Shown: one piece after another, positions 15,764 to 23,474 of the stretch
How the letters are laid out: the number at the start of each line of letters is the position of its first letter
Numbering within the stretch: position 1 is the first letter of the stretch
Assembly (NCBI RefSeq): GCF_025699255.1
Contig: NZ_JAILWA010000002.1
Coordinates: 196,948-260,947, forward strand
Reading direction: 5' to 3'
DNA from: Nitrosopumilus sp.
GTDB lineage: Archaea > Thermoproteota > Nitrososphaeria > Nitrososphaerales > Nitrosopumilaceae
DNA: 64,000 nucleotides
Notes under the pieces: generated by a model
What the model was told of the DNA's origin: nothing
The model's database searches: none
What the model saw: the letters and a program-made list of their open reading frames with translations, nothing else
Position numbers and translations under genes: made by a program

Positions 15764-17431
15764 ATGGGGCTTAACTATTATCAAATTAAGAAAAATGTTC
15801 TCCGAGCTAGGAAATTAGTTATCAAAGGAACCAATATTGCAGGTTCTGGACATCCAGGTGGTTCCTTTTCTATGGCTGAAATTTTGGGATGTCTCTTCAA
15901 CAAATATCTCAAATTTGATCCTAAAAATCCACAATGGGAAGACCGAGACCGTCTGGTACTCTCAAAAGGGCATGCCGCACCTGGATTATTCTCTAATATG
16001 GCAGTTGCAGGATATTTTCCAGAATCTGAAATTGAAACTCTGAGAAAATTTGGCAGTAAATTACAAGGACATCCAGACTTGAAATGTCCTGGAGTAGAAT
16101 TTTGTGGGGGTTCTTTAGGCACAGGATTATCCTATTCAATTGGAATTGCACTTGCTGCAAAAATTGATTCTAAAGATCATCATGTCTATACTATAATCGG
16201 AGATGGTGAATCGGATGAGGGACAAGTTTGGGAAGCTGCAATGACTGCTTCTAAATACAAAGTTGATAATCTTACGGCTTTTCTAGATAGGAATTTTATT
16301 CAACAAGATTCTTACACTGAAAAAGTTATGCCACTTGATGAAAAGTTAGAAGGTGATAATCTTTCAGAAATGTGGAAAGATGCATCTCGATGGAAAACAG
16401 GTGATAAATGGAGATCCTTTGGTTGGAATGTAATTGAAATTGATGGACATAGAATTGAACAAATTGATGCTGCAATTGCAAAAGCAAATGCAACAAAAGG
16501 AGTGCCTACAATGATAATTTCTAGAACAATTAAAGGAAAATCTATAGAACATATGGAAGATAATCCTCAATGGCACGGAAAAGCTCCTGATTCTGATGTT
16601 GTTCCAATAATTAATCTTGAATTAGATTCACAATTCATGATTTCTCCATCAATCATTGCTGGCGATATGACTAATTTAGAAAATGAAGTTAAAAGATGTG
16701 TTGCTGGCAGAGCTGATTATATCCATCTTGATGTGATGGATGGACAGTTTGTTCCAACTAAAACATTTGATCATATAAAAATTAAAGAACTAAGACCTCT
16801 AACCGTAATCCCATTTGATACTCACTTGATGATCAATGAACCTGTAAAATATGTTAAGGATTACATTGATGCTGGTAGTGACATAATCACTGTACACGCA
16901 GAAGTGACTGATGAATCTAGTTTTGGTGAAATTCATGATTTATTAAAACAAAATCAAGTTGGTGTTGGTTTTTCAATAAACCCTGAAACCGAATTGCCTG
17001 AATGGTCTTACAAATTTTTACCCACACTTGATCAACTAATTGTCATGTCTGTGGTTCCAGGAAAATCTGGTCAAAAATACATTGAGGAAACTCATGAAAA
17101 AATGTCCAGACTAAATTCTATTTTAAAAGAACATAATTTTACTGGCTATATTGAGGCTGATGGAGGAGTAAATCTTGAAAATATTGGCTCTGTTTTTGTC
17201 GATGGTGCACGTGCTTTTGTTGGTGGTGGTGCAATTATTGGACAACAAGATGTTAGAGGCGCTATCAGAGATTTCAGAACTGAGGTTTTGAAATCTAGAA
17301 GACGAAGTTTACTTGATAAAGCACACGAACTAGGTGGTTCTGAATTAGTAAACAAATGGATTGGCTTACACGTAATTGGAGAAAAACAAGAACAAATTAA
17401 AAAAATTGCACAGGAGGTTGGATACATTTGA
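15764..17431 (+). CDS. Transketolase N-terminal subunit fused to ribulose-phosphate 3-epimerase
   Basis: A 555-aa two-enzyme protein. Residues 1 to about 285 are the thiamine-diphosphate half of transketolase: SGHPGGS (28-34), SKGHAAPG, and the TPP motif GDGESDEG (146-153) followed by LDRNFIQ. Residues about 291-505 are a complete ribulose-phosphate 3-epimerase: SPSIIAGD, HLDVMDGQFVP (metal His and Asp), DTHLMI, HAE and EADGGV. A 50-residue helical tail ends the protein. No stop or frameshift lies between the parts. It supplies xylulose 5-phosphate directly to the transketolase half. The C-terminal half and transaldolase follow with four-base overlaps. Confidence 0.93.
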   Translation: MGLNYYQIKKNVLRARKLVIKGTNIAGSGHPGGSFSMAEILGCLFNKYLKFDPKNPQWEDRDRLVLSKGHAAPGLFSNMAVAGYFPESEIETLRKFGSKLQGHPDLKCPGVEFCGGSLGTGLSYSIGIALAAKIDSKDHHVYTIIGDGESDEGQVWEAAMTASKYKVDNLTAFLDRNFIQQDSYTEKVMPLDEKLEGDNLSEMWKDASRWKTGDKWRSFGWNVIEIDGHRIEQIDAAIAKANATKGVPTMIISRTIKGKSIEHMEDNPQWHGKAPDSDVVPIINLELDSQFMISPSIIAGDMTNLENEVKRCVAGRADYIHLDVMDGQFVPTKTFDHIKIKELRPLTVIPFDTHLMINEPVKYVKDYIDAGSDIITVHAEVTDESSFGEIHDLLKQNQVGVGFSINPETELPEWSYKFLPTLDQLIVMSVVPGKSGQKYIEETHEKMSRLNSILKEHNFTGYIEADGGVNLENIGSVFVDGARAFVGGGAIIGQQDVRGAIRDFRTEVLKSRRRSLLDKAHELGGSELVNKWIGLHVIGEKQEQIKKIAQEVGYI

Positions 17432-18402
17432 ACGACCCTGTAATGACTGATATGCGTTCAGAATATTCAAAGTCATTAATTCAACTTGGTAAGGAGAATC
17501 CAAATGTTGTTGTTTTAGGTGCAGATACTACTGATTCACTAAAAACTTCTGGATTTGGAAAAGAATTCCCAAATCGATTTTTTAATGTGGGTATTGCTGA
17601 GGCAAATCTTGTAACTGTTTCAGCTGGATTAGCATTTTCTGGAAAAATTTCTTTTGCAAGTACTTATGCAATATTTTTGCCTGGAAGAGCAGTTGATCAA
17701 ATCAGAAACAATGTTGCATACCCTTCTCCTCCTGGAAAAAAAGGACTAAATGTAAAATTAGTCACTTCCCATGGTGGTCTATCTGTAGGTCCAGATGGAG
17801 GCTCTCATCAACAAATTGAAGATATTGCAATTATGCGAGTAATTCCGAATTTCCGAGTCTTTATTCCTGCAGATACAGTAGCAGTTTCTAAATTGACTCA
17901 ATTAATGGCAAAAGAATATGGGCCGTTTTACATGAGAATGGCAAGATCAAAAACTCCTCTTGTCCATTCAGAATCACAAGAGTTTCAAATCGGAAAAGGA
18001 ATTATGTTAAGAGATGGGTCTGATTGTACAATTGCAGCATGTGGTATTACAGTTAGAATGGCTTTAGAAGCTGCTGAATCTTTACAACAAGAAGGAATTT
18101 CTTGTAGAGTCTTAGACCTGTTTTCAATCAAACCTATTGATGATGAAATTTTAGAAAAAGCTGCAAGAGAAACAGGTTGTATAGTAACTGCAGAGGAACA
18201 TAATATTTTTGGTGGATTAGGCTCAGCTGTGGCAGAATCTGTTTCTGAATCTTACGCTGTACCCATTAAAAGAATTGGAGCCCAGGATATGTTTGGGGAA
18301 TCTGCAAGAGATAATGAAATTCCATTACTCTTGGAGAAACATGGAATAACATCTTTTAATATAGCAAAACAAGTCAAAGAAATTAGGAGTAAAAAATTAT
18401 GA
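17428..18402 (+). CDS. Transketolase C-terminal subunit
   Basis: A 324-aa protein with the pyrimidine-binding domain (FFNVGIAEANLVTVSAGLA, carrying the Glu that activates TPP) and the transketolase C-terminal domain (EEHNIFGGLGSAVAE). It completes the enzyme with the N-terminal half encoded immediately upstream. The TTG start overlaps the upstream stop (TTGA) and lies nine bases after a strong GGAGGT ribosome-binding site (17413-17418), which supports TTG over the ATG at 17443. The split form of transketolase is common in archaea. Confidence 0.93.
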   Translation: MNDPVMTDMRSEYSKSLIQLGKENPNVVVLGADTTDSLKTSGFGKEFPNRFFNVGIAEANLVTVSAGLAFSGKISFASTYAIFLPGRAVDQIRNNVAYPSPPGKKGLNVKLVTSHGGLSVGPDGGSHQQIEDIAIMRVIPNFRVFIPADTVAVSKLTQLMAKEYGPFYMRMARSKTPLVHSESQEFQIGKGIMLRDGSDCTIAACGITVRMALEAAESLQQEGISCRVLDLFSIKPIDDEILEKAARETGCIVTAEEHNIFGGLGSAVAESVSESYAVPIKRIGAQDMFGESARDNEIPLLLEKHGITSFNIAKQVKEIRSKKL

Positions 18403-19070
18403 AAATTTTTCTAGATACTGCCAATCTTGAATCTATTAGAAAATTCAATGATATGGGACTACTTGATGGAATTACAACTAATCCCTCATTAATGTCAAAA
18501 GAAGGAGGCAATCCAAAAGATGCCATGGCAGAGATTACAAAAATTATCAAAGGAGATGTAAGTCTAGAAGTTGTCAGTACTGATTATTCTGGAATGATGG
18601 AAGAAGGCAAACGTCTCCGTCAATATGGAGAAAACGTTGTAGTTAAAGTTCCAATGACTCCAGATGGTCTTAAAGCATGCAAATCTCTGTCTTCTGAAGG
18701 TATACCAGTAAATGTTACATTGATATTTTCTGCAAACCAGGCTTTACTTGCAGCAAAATCTGGTGCAAAATATGTTAGTCCATTTATTGGAAGATTAGAT
18801 GATATTGGACAAGATGGAATGGAACTAATTAAAGAAATCAAAAAAATTTTTGAAAATTATCCTCAAACAATCAAAACTCAAATTCTTGTTGCAAGCGTTC
18901 GTCATCCATTGCATGTTATTGATGCCGCAAAAGTAGGTGCAGATGTTGCAACATTGCCTCCTGGAGTTTTAGATAAGATGATGTTACATCCGTTAACAAC
19001 CATTGGTTTAGAAAATTTTCTTAAAGACTGGGAAAAACTCAAAGCTGGAAACTCTGATATCAAAATATAG
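18399..19070 (+). CDS. tal: Transaldolase (short TalC/MipB type)
   Basis: A 223-aa TIM-barrel aldolase of the small transaldolase class. The family start MKIFLDTANLESIRKF, DGITTNPSLMSKEG and the Schiff-base lysine in VVVKVPMTPDGLKA are visible. It transfers dihydroxyacetone units between sugar phosphates, finishing the non-oxidative pentose-phosphate set with the two genes upstream. The ATG overlaps the preceding stop by four bases and follows an AGGAG site. Small family members can instead be fructose-6-phosphate aldolases, but context favours transaldolase. Confidence 0.92.
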   Translation: MKIFLDTANLESIRKFNDMGLLDGITTNPSLMSKEGGNPKDAMAEITKIIKGDVSLEVVSTDYSGMMEEGKRLRQYGENVVVKVPMTPDGLKACKSLSSEGIPVNVTLIFSANQALLAAKSGAKYVSPFIGRLDDIGQDGMELIKEIKKIFENYPQTIKTQILVASVRHPLHVIDAAKVGADVATLPPGVLDKMMLHPLTTIGLENFLKDWEKLKAGNSDIKI

Positions 19071-19121
19071 AGTATCCACTAGAAAAATAAACAATAAAAA
19101 TTAAAAATTGAGGCTTTTTAA

Positions 19122-19391
19122 TTAACTACCTTTGTTTCTACTTTTCCTTGAACTAGTTCCTCTACCTGTACTTCTAGTCATTCCTTCTGTAGAAGGTCTT
19201 GCTTTAGGTTCAGGCATGTCTCCTAATTTTCTTGAACCGGTTCCACGTCCTGTATGAACCATCCTATTTGCAGTTGCTTTTTTCCTTGCTTCTTGGATCT
19301 TTCTAAATTCGTCGCCAGACCATTTTGAAGCATCTTCATCAACTTCGATAGTTCCTGTGCCTCTGCCAGTTCTAATTCTAATTTTCCCCAT
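19122..19391 (-). CDS. Small basic protein with three TGRGT motifs, unknown function
   Basis: An 89-aa, strongly basic protein. The motif TGRGT recurs at residues 8-12, 47-51 and 75-79 (TGRGTGT, TGRGTGS, TGRGTSS), each followed by Ser/Thr or a basic stretch. The middle (SKWSGDEFRKIQEARKKATANR) is predicted helical. The Arg/Gly repeats recall RGG-type RNA-binding tails, but no family was recognised. Single-gene unit between transaldolase (convergent) and corA (same strand, 66 bases upstream). ATG start. Confidence 0.72.
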   Translation of the reverse strand: MGKIRIRTGRGTGTIEVDEDASKWSGDEFRKIQEARKKATANRMVHTGRGTGSRKLGDMPEPKARPSTEGMTRSTGRGTSSRKSRNKGS

Positions 19392-19457
19392 GTTTTATGT
19401 TAAATTATCTCGTATTTATCTAAGCTTATTTTTATGCCTAGATCTGATTTTGTTAAT

Positions 19458-20480
19458 TTAACTGCTAATCCAACCTAATTTCTTAAAATATGCAAACATC
19501 ATGATTGCTGGTGTTGCTGATGCAATGATTACAACAATGAAAGTTGTAAATGGCCCCAAAATTGTTGAATCACTTCCAATTCCTCCAGGCAAATCCACAT
19601 TCATTCCATAAAATGTTCCAATTACTGTGGATGGAATTGCTAATGTAAAAATTATAGTTAAAACTGCCAAAACTTTGTTGGTTTTTTCCGTACTTAACAC
19701 AAAATCTGTGTCTTTGTAAATTTCCATAGTTTCTCTTGATTCTTCCAAAGTTTCAATCACCTTATCAATATGGTCTATCACATCGTCATAATACAATACT
19801 AGTTCATCATCTTCATTTTCTGAAAATCTTTTGACATTTTTTGCAATTTCTAACACAAATTTCTTTAGTGGATTTGCAATTCTTCTTAATCTATTAATTT
19901 CTCTTCTAAGCAAGGCTATGCTTCTTGCAACTGGTTTTGTTTCATCAAACACCCTGTCTTCAATTTCATCTAGATTTGCAATCATTTTTCTTGATGTGTG
20001 AAGAAGATCATCTACTAATACATCCAAGATTTCGTGAAGTAACAATCCTGAGGATTTTTCCAATAACTTGTTTTTTCTTTGTTGATCTGTATCAGATTTA
20101 CAAATATCTACTAATTCTACCAATGGTTTGAGATCTCCTTGATGAACTGTTACTATGAAATCTTTTCCTACAAATATTGATAATTGACTATTCTTTGATA
20201 TTGCTATTTTTTGTGCAAGTGGTGGGAAATGAAGAATTACAAAGAAATGATCATCATAACTATCTAATTTTGGAAGTTCAAATTTAGTCATACAATCTTC
20301 TATGTTTAATGCATTGAAATTGTATTTTTGAGCCAATTTTTCAACATCGTTTCTGTCTGGATTTTGCAAATCAATCCATACAAATTTCTCTCCTTGAATA
20401 GTTTCCATCTTCCTTTCAACAGTACTCTCTATTGATTTTCTACCTGAACGTAATCTGTTGGTGATGAATCCTTTCTTCAT
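19458..20480 (-). CDS. corA: CorA-family divalent cation channel/transporter
   Basis: A 340-aa protein with a long cytosolic alpha/beta and coiled-coil domain and two C-terminal transmembrane helices. The ion-selectivity signature GMN is present at the end of the first helix (GTFYGMNVDLPGG). It takes up Mg2+ and sometimes Co2+/Ni2+ as a homopentamer. A TATA box (TTTAAATTTG, about 20503-20512) lies about 27 bases before the ATG. A DtxR-like box lies about 95 bases upstream. Cation choice cannot be read from the sequence. Confidence 0.93.
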   Translation of the reverse strand: MKKGFITNRLRSGRKSIESTVERKMETIQGEKFVWIDLQNPDRNDVEKLAQKYNFNALNIEDCMTKFELPKLDSYDDHFFVILHFPPLAQKIAISKNSQLSIFVGKDFIVTVHQGDLKPLVELVDICKSDTDQQRKNKLLEKSSGLLLHEILDVLVDDLLHTSRKMIANLDEIEDRVFDETKPVARSIALLRREINRLRRIANPLKKFVLEIAKNVKRFSENEDDELVLYYDDVIDHIDKVIETLEESRETMEIYKDTDFVLSTEKTNKVLAVLTIIFTLAIPSTVIGTFYGMNVDLPGGIGSDSTILGPFTTFIVVIIASATPAIMMFAYFKKLGWISS

Positions 20481-20573
20481 GTTGAAAAATACCCTGATCT
20501 AACAAATTTAAAGCGATCGCTATAGTTGTTCTTGAAAATTATGATTTACTTGAAAAGTTGTTGTATTAAATTT

Positions 20574-20588
20574 GAGGCTAACCTATTT
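20574..20588. promoter_or_regulatory. Candidate DtxR-type metal-regulator box upstream of corA
   Basis: On the minus strand the stretch reads ATAGGTTAGCCTCAA, which agrees with the core of the DtxR/IdeR/MntR consensus TTAGGTTAGCCTAACCTAA at 12 of the first 13 bases apart from single edge changes. It lies between the corA TATA region and the stop of the microgene at 20596. A half-site (ACTAGGTTAG) occurs again near 20687-20696 at the microgene start. Function is inferred only from similarity. Confidence 0.4.
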
Positions 20589-20595
20589 GATTTAT

Positions 20596-20679
20596 TCATT
20601 GTACCCATGGGAGTAAATAGTTAGTTCCTGCATAGACTAGTGCAATAGAAATTCCCATTGCAATCCACCATTTTCGCAT
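20596..20679 (-). CDS. 27-aa single-helix membrane micropeptide
   Basis: An ATG frame of 27 codons. The peptide begins MRKWWIAMGISIALVYAG and ends PWVQ, i.e. a basic/aromatic N-terminus, one hydrophobic helix and a short aromatic tail. A TATA box (ATTTATTATT, about 20698-20708) lies about 27 bases before the ATG, the spacing of a leaderless gene, and a TAGGTTAG half-site sits between TATA and ATG. It resembles small accessory subunits of membrane complexes. It is the only coding candidate in the 290-base gap between corA and tRNA-His; the rest (20481-20573) holds the corA promoter and a GCGATCGC palindrome. Confidence 0.5.
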   Translation of the reverse strand: MRKWWIAMGISIALVYAGTNYLLPWVQ

Positions 20680-20773
20680 ACTCTGATTCTAACCTAGTCA
20701 ATAATAAATCTACAGCTCTATTTCCAACAAAATCTTAAAGATTATTACAGGATAAACAAATTTTATTTTTTGT

Positions 20774-20846
20774 GGCCTTCGTAGTACAGTGGTTAGTATA
20801 GAGGATTGTGGATCCTCGGACAGGAGTTCGATTCCCCTCGAGGGCC
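20774..20846 (+). tRNA. tRNA-His (GTG anticodon)
   Basis: The acceptor is GCCTTCG/CGAGGGC with the extra G-1 (20774) opposite C73, both encoded, as required for histidine tRNA. The anticodon stem GAGGA/TCCTC encloses loop TTGTGGA, giving GTG. The T-loop is TTCGATT, with one possible A-C mismatch in the T stem. No CCA is encoded. Confidence 0.94.
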
Positions 20847-20856
20847 CTCTATAATT

Positions 20857-21204
20857 TTAAAAAATTCCAAACTTACTAGATTCCATCTCTTCTTTAATTG
20901 CTAGCTTGAATCTAGGTGATTTTGTCTCTACATTTTTTGTTAGCCATGCCAAAAATTTCTTGTCAGTTCCTTTCCCTTTTAATTTCTCAAAATCAGGACC
21001 CATCATTTCCATCAATTTTTGAATCAATGATTTATTGACACTCAATACAAAAAAATGCCATCCAAAAGCAAATTCTGAATCTGTCATTACAAAATCTTCT
21101 TCACCATGAACCATTTCTTCTAAAAGTGATAATTGATGAGTTAGCGCTTTACTAGTTTTATCATAATCTACAGCAGAAACATTGATGTTTAATCTGCTTT
21201 CCAT
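20857..21204 (-). CDS. Conserved-looking hypothetical protein, 115 aa
   Basis: No family recognised. The protein is predicted mixed alpha/beta and soluble. It begins MESRLNINVSAVDYDKTSK with alternating hydrophobic residues, then helices rich in Glu/Lys, and a central WHFFVLSVNKSLIQKLMEMMG segment. Charged composition and absence of signal or membrane segments suggest a cytosolic role. It ends 10 bases from the convergent tRNA-His and follows a methyltransferase-like gene by 40 bases on the same strand, so the two may be cotranscribed. Confidence 0.7.
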   Translation of the reverse strand: MESRLNINVSAVDYDKTSKALTHQLSLLEEMVHGEEDFVMTDSEFAFGWHFFVLSVNKSLIQKLMEMMGPDFEKLKGKGTDKKFLAWLTKNVETKSPRFKLAIKEEMESSKFGIF

Positions 21205-21244
21205 ATTTCACTTACATAAAAACAAAATAAAAGGATTACACAAA

Positions 21245-22006
21245 TTATTCTTTTAATAGATGTTCAAAATCTATGTCAAAATGCATCTTCATGATGTTGA
21301 TGTATGTTTTAATAGATTCTGGAATTTCATCACCACACACCACACCTAGTTTTTTTGCATTAATCCAAATTGTCAAAGTTTGGATAATGGTTAAAAATCG
21401 ATCATTTTTGATTTCAGGCGAACCAATAGATTTAGTATATCTTTCAGCAAATTCCCATGCCGTAACAAAATCAACACATTTGACACCAAATACTGCCAAA
21501 AGTTGTTCTTGCATGTTTTTTGCCTTTTTGAAAGGAATTTGATTTAGAATGTATGGAAAATTTACTTTATCTGGAAGGCAATCAGGAAGAGGTCCCCAGA
21601 TTGTAATGATTTTAGTTCCTGATTTAAGATTTTCAAATTTTTCTAACATTTTACTTATTACATCTTCATCAGTAAACCAAAACAAAATTACCGAAGCCGA
21701 TGAAATATCTGCTTCTTCAATATTTTGACACACTAATTCTCCTTTACTATTTTTATCTTCTAGTCTTTTCTTTGAATTTTGTATTTTTTCTAAATTATTA
21801 TCAATCCCTATTGCTTTTTTTACATGAAACTCATTTATGGCTATTTCAATTCCTTTTTCATCATTACAACCTAAATGAAAAAAAATATCTTCACTACCTA
21901 AACCCACAAATCTGAAAATTTCTCTAAATGCTTTTTCAGGTAATTGAACATCTTCTCCACTGAGTAAATTATCTGGAAGTGTTTCTAAATATTCTTCAAT
22001 TTTCAT
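21245..22006 (-). CDS. Class I SAM-methyltransferase-like protein
   Basis: A 253-aa protein. The segment FFHLGCNDEKGIEIAIN followed by KKAIGIDNN has the layout of methyltransferase motif I and the acidic ribose-binding motif, and FWFTDEDVI plus the strand GTKIITIW match motif IV/V positions. Motif I is unusual (HLGCNDEKG in place of D/E-x-G-x-G-x-G), so SAM binding is uncertain. The last 90 residues are helical and unlike common families. It sits in a run of minus-strand genes with UPF0147 and Rieske genes, spaced 25-40 bases apart. Confidence 0.6.
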   Translation of the reverse strand: MKIEEYLETLPDNLLSGEDVQLPEKAFREIFRFVGLGSEDIFFHLGCNDEKGIEIAINEFHVKKAIGIDNNLEKIQNSKKRLEDKNSKGELVCQNIEEADISSASVILFWFTDEDVISKMLEKFENLKSGTKIITIWGPLPDCLPDKVNFPYILNQIPFKKAKNMQEQLLAVFGVKCVDFVTAWEFAERYTKSIGSPEIKNDRFLTIIQTLTIWINAKKLGVVCGDEIPESIKTYINIMKMHFDIDFEHLLKE

Positions 22007-22031
22007 TATGTTTGATACATTTGTAGAGAAT

Positions 22032-22301
22032 TTATTCTCTTATGCTTTCTAGTTTTGAAACAGCTTGCCATAATTGTGTTCGGACATATGATGGCATGTT
22101 TGGATCTTGTGTAACATCATCTAGTAAACTAATTGTATTTGCGGCTCTGACTGATAATGAATATTCTTGATTATTTAGATCAGCAATCAAATCTGTAATT
22201 GATTTTTTTATTGTTTTTGGAGTAGAATTACTTGATGTGATCTGTTCTAATGTTTCAATCGCTTCTTTCATTGATTCTTTATTTTGAGTATCATCAGCCA
22301 T
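22032..22301 (-). CDS. UPF0147 family protein
   Basis: An 89-aa helical protein whose sequence ETLEQITSSNSTPKTIKK...NQEYSLSVRAANTISLLDDVTQDPNMPSYVRTQLWQ closely follows the archaeal UPF0147 family. The family is widespread and small, with no settled function. Acidic N-terminus, no membrane segment, ATG start. It is 36 bases downstream of the Rieske gene on the same strand. Confidence 0.88.
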   Translation of the reverse strand: MADDTQNKESMKEAIETLEQITSSNSTPKTIKKSITDLIADLNNQEYSLSVRAANTISLLDDVTQDPNMPSYVRTQLWQAVSKLESIRE

Positions 22302-22337
22302 TTTTTACACCTTTTCTTAAAAATTAGCAGAATATAG

Positions 22338-22646
22338 TTATATCTCTACAAAGACATTGTCTGATTCGACAACTACATTGTATGAGGTTAAATCTCTAAT
22401 TTTTGCTGGAAATTTAACTAATTTTCCTGTTTTACAATCAAATTCTGCTGCATGCCATCCACAGGTAATTGTACATCCATCTAATTTTCCTTCGGATAGA
22501 CTGGAACCTGAATGTGTGCAAGAATCATCTGTAGCACAATATTCTCCATCAATATTTGCAACTAAGATATCTCTACCATCAATTGAAACTTTGATCATTT
22601 TTCCAGGCAGAATTTCAGATGTTTTACCAGCTATAATTTTTCCCAT
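22338..22646 (-). CDS. Rieske-type [2Fe-2S] ferredoxin
   Basis: A 102-aa protein with both Rieske cluster motifs: C-x-H (CTHSGSSLSEG, near residues 43-45) and C-x-x-H (CGWHAAEFD, near 62-65). There is no signal peptide or membrane anchor, so it is a soluble cytosolic ferredoxin like those feeding dioxygenases, rather than the cytochrome bc1 subunit. Its partner is not visible nearby. It opens a minus-strand run with UPF0147 and the methyltransferase-like gene. Confidence 0.92.
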   Translation of the reverse strand: MGKIIAGKTSEILPGKMIKVSIDGRDILVANIDGEYCATDDSCTHSGSSLSEGKLDGCTITCGWHAAEFDCKTGKLVKFPAKIRDLTSYNVVVESDNVFVEI

Positions 22647-22688
22647 CGAAGTTTTTATTCGATTATTCTTAATAATTTTTTGTACTTT

Positions 22689-23474
22689 ATGAATCTAAAA
22701 ATTAGAGATGCAATTAATTCAGACAAAAATATTGTTTTAAAATTTTGTAAGAACACTTTTTCATGGGGTGATTATATTGAACATGTTTGGGATTTTTGGA
22801 TCTCTGAAGGTCATTTGTTTTTAGCAGAAAAAGAATACCCTGTAGGCATATGCCATGCTCTTTATTCAAAAGATCAAATTTGGATAGAAGGGATTAGAGT
22901 TGATCCTTCTTTTCGTCGTCAAAATATTGCATCCAAATTGATCACATATGCTGAAACCATTGGAAAAGACAAAGATCTTTCTTTTTCTTATATGCTGATT
23001 GATACTGAAAATTCCATATCTCTTTCTATGGCTAATTCACTAATGTATGATATTTTTCAAACCTGGAATTTTTATTCACTTGCTCCAAAAATTAACTCAA
23101 TTAATAATGTCACATTTGAAAAATCTCTTAATCTGCAACTTTATTCTCATTATGTGAAATCTTGGAGATGGTTTCCAATTGATAGAAAAACCATGAACAC
23201 TTTATCTGAAAAAAACAGTATTGTGAAATCTTGTGTTGCAAAGAAAAACTCTGTTGCTATTCTTTGTGATTCTGAACATTTTGACAAAACTTTGATTGTA
23301 ACTTTGTTTTCTCATTCAGATGAATCTGTTTTGGATTTACTTTCATTTATCCAAAATTTAGGTACAGAAAAAAATTATGAACGAATTCAAATTTTAACTC
23401 AAGAGAAATTACCTCTTTTTGATACATTAGAACATAAAATATCATTTCATTTGATGAAGAAATCTTTAGACTAA
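22689..23474 (+). CDS. GNAT acetyltransferase
   Basis: About 261 aa. The N-terminal half is a GNAT domain: IRDAINSDKNIVLKFCKNTF, then IEGIRVDPSFRRQNIASKLI, which holds the acetyl-CoA loop (R-R-Q-N-I-A form). The C-terminal half (about 130-261) is a second, diverged alpha/beta domain that may be a degenerate GNAT repeat. The substrate is unknown. An in-frame TTG at 22680 exists, but ATG at 22689 is preferred. The 3' end overlaps the convergent FAH gene by four bases. Confidence 0.8.
   Translation: MNLKIRDAINSDKNIVLKFCKNTFSWGDYIEHVWDFWISEGHLFLAEKEYPVGICHALYSKDQIWIEGIRVDPSFRRQNIASKLITYAETIGKDKDLSFSYMLIDTENSISLSMANSLMYDIFQTWNFYSLAPKINSINNVTFEKSLNLQLYSHYVKSWRWFPIDRKTMNTLSEKNSIVKSCVAKKNSVAILCDSEHFDKTLIVTLFSHSDESVLDLLSFIQNLGTEKNYERIQILTQEKLPLFDTLEHKISFHLMKKSLD

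Noticed and set aside
20512-20519. GCGATCGC palindrome as a regulatory site
   Set aside because: Only one copy seen, and it can be explained as part of the corA upstream promoter; no support for function.
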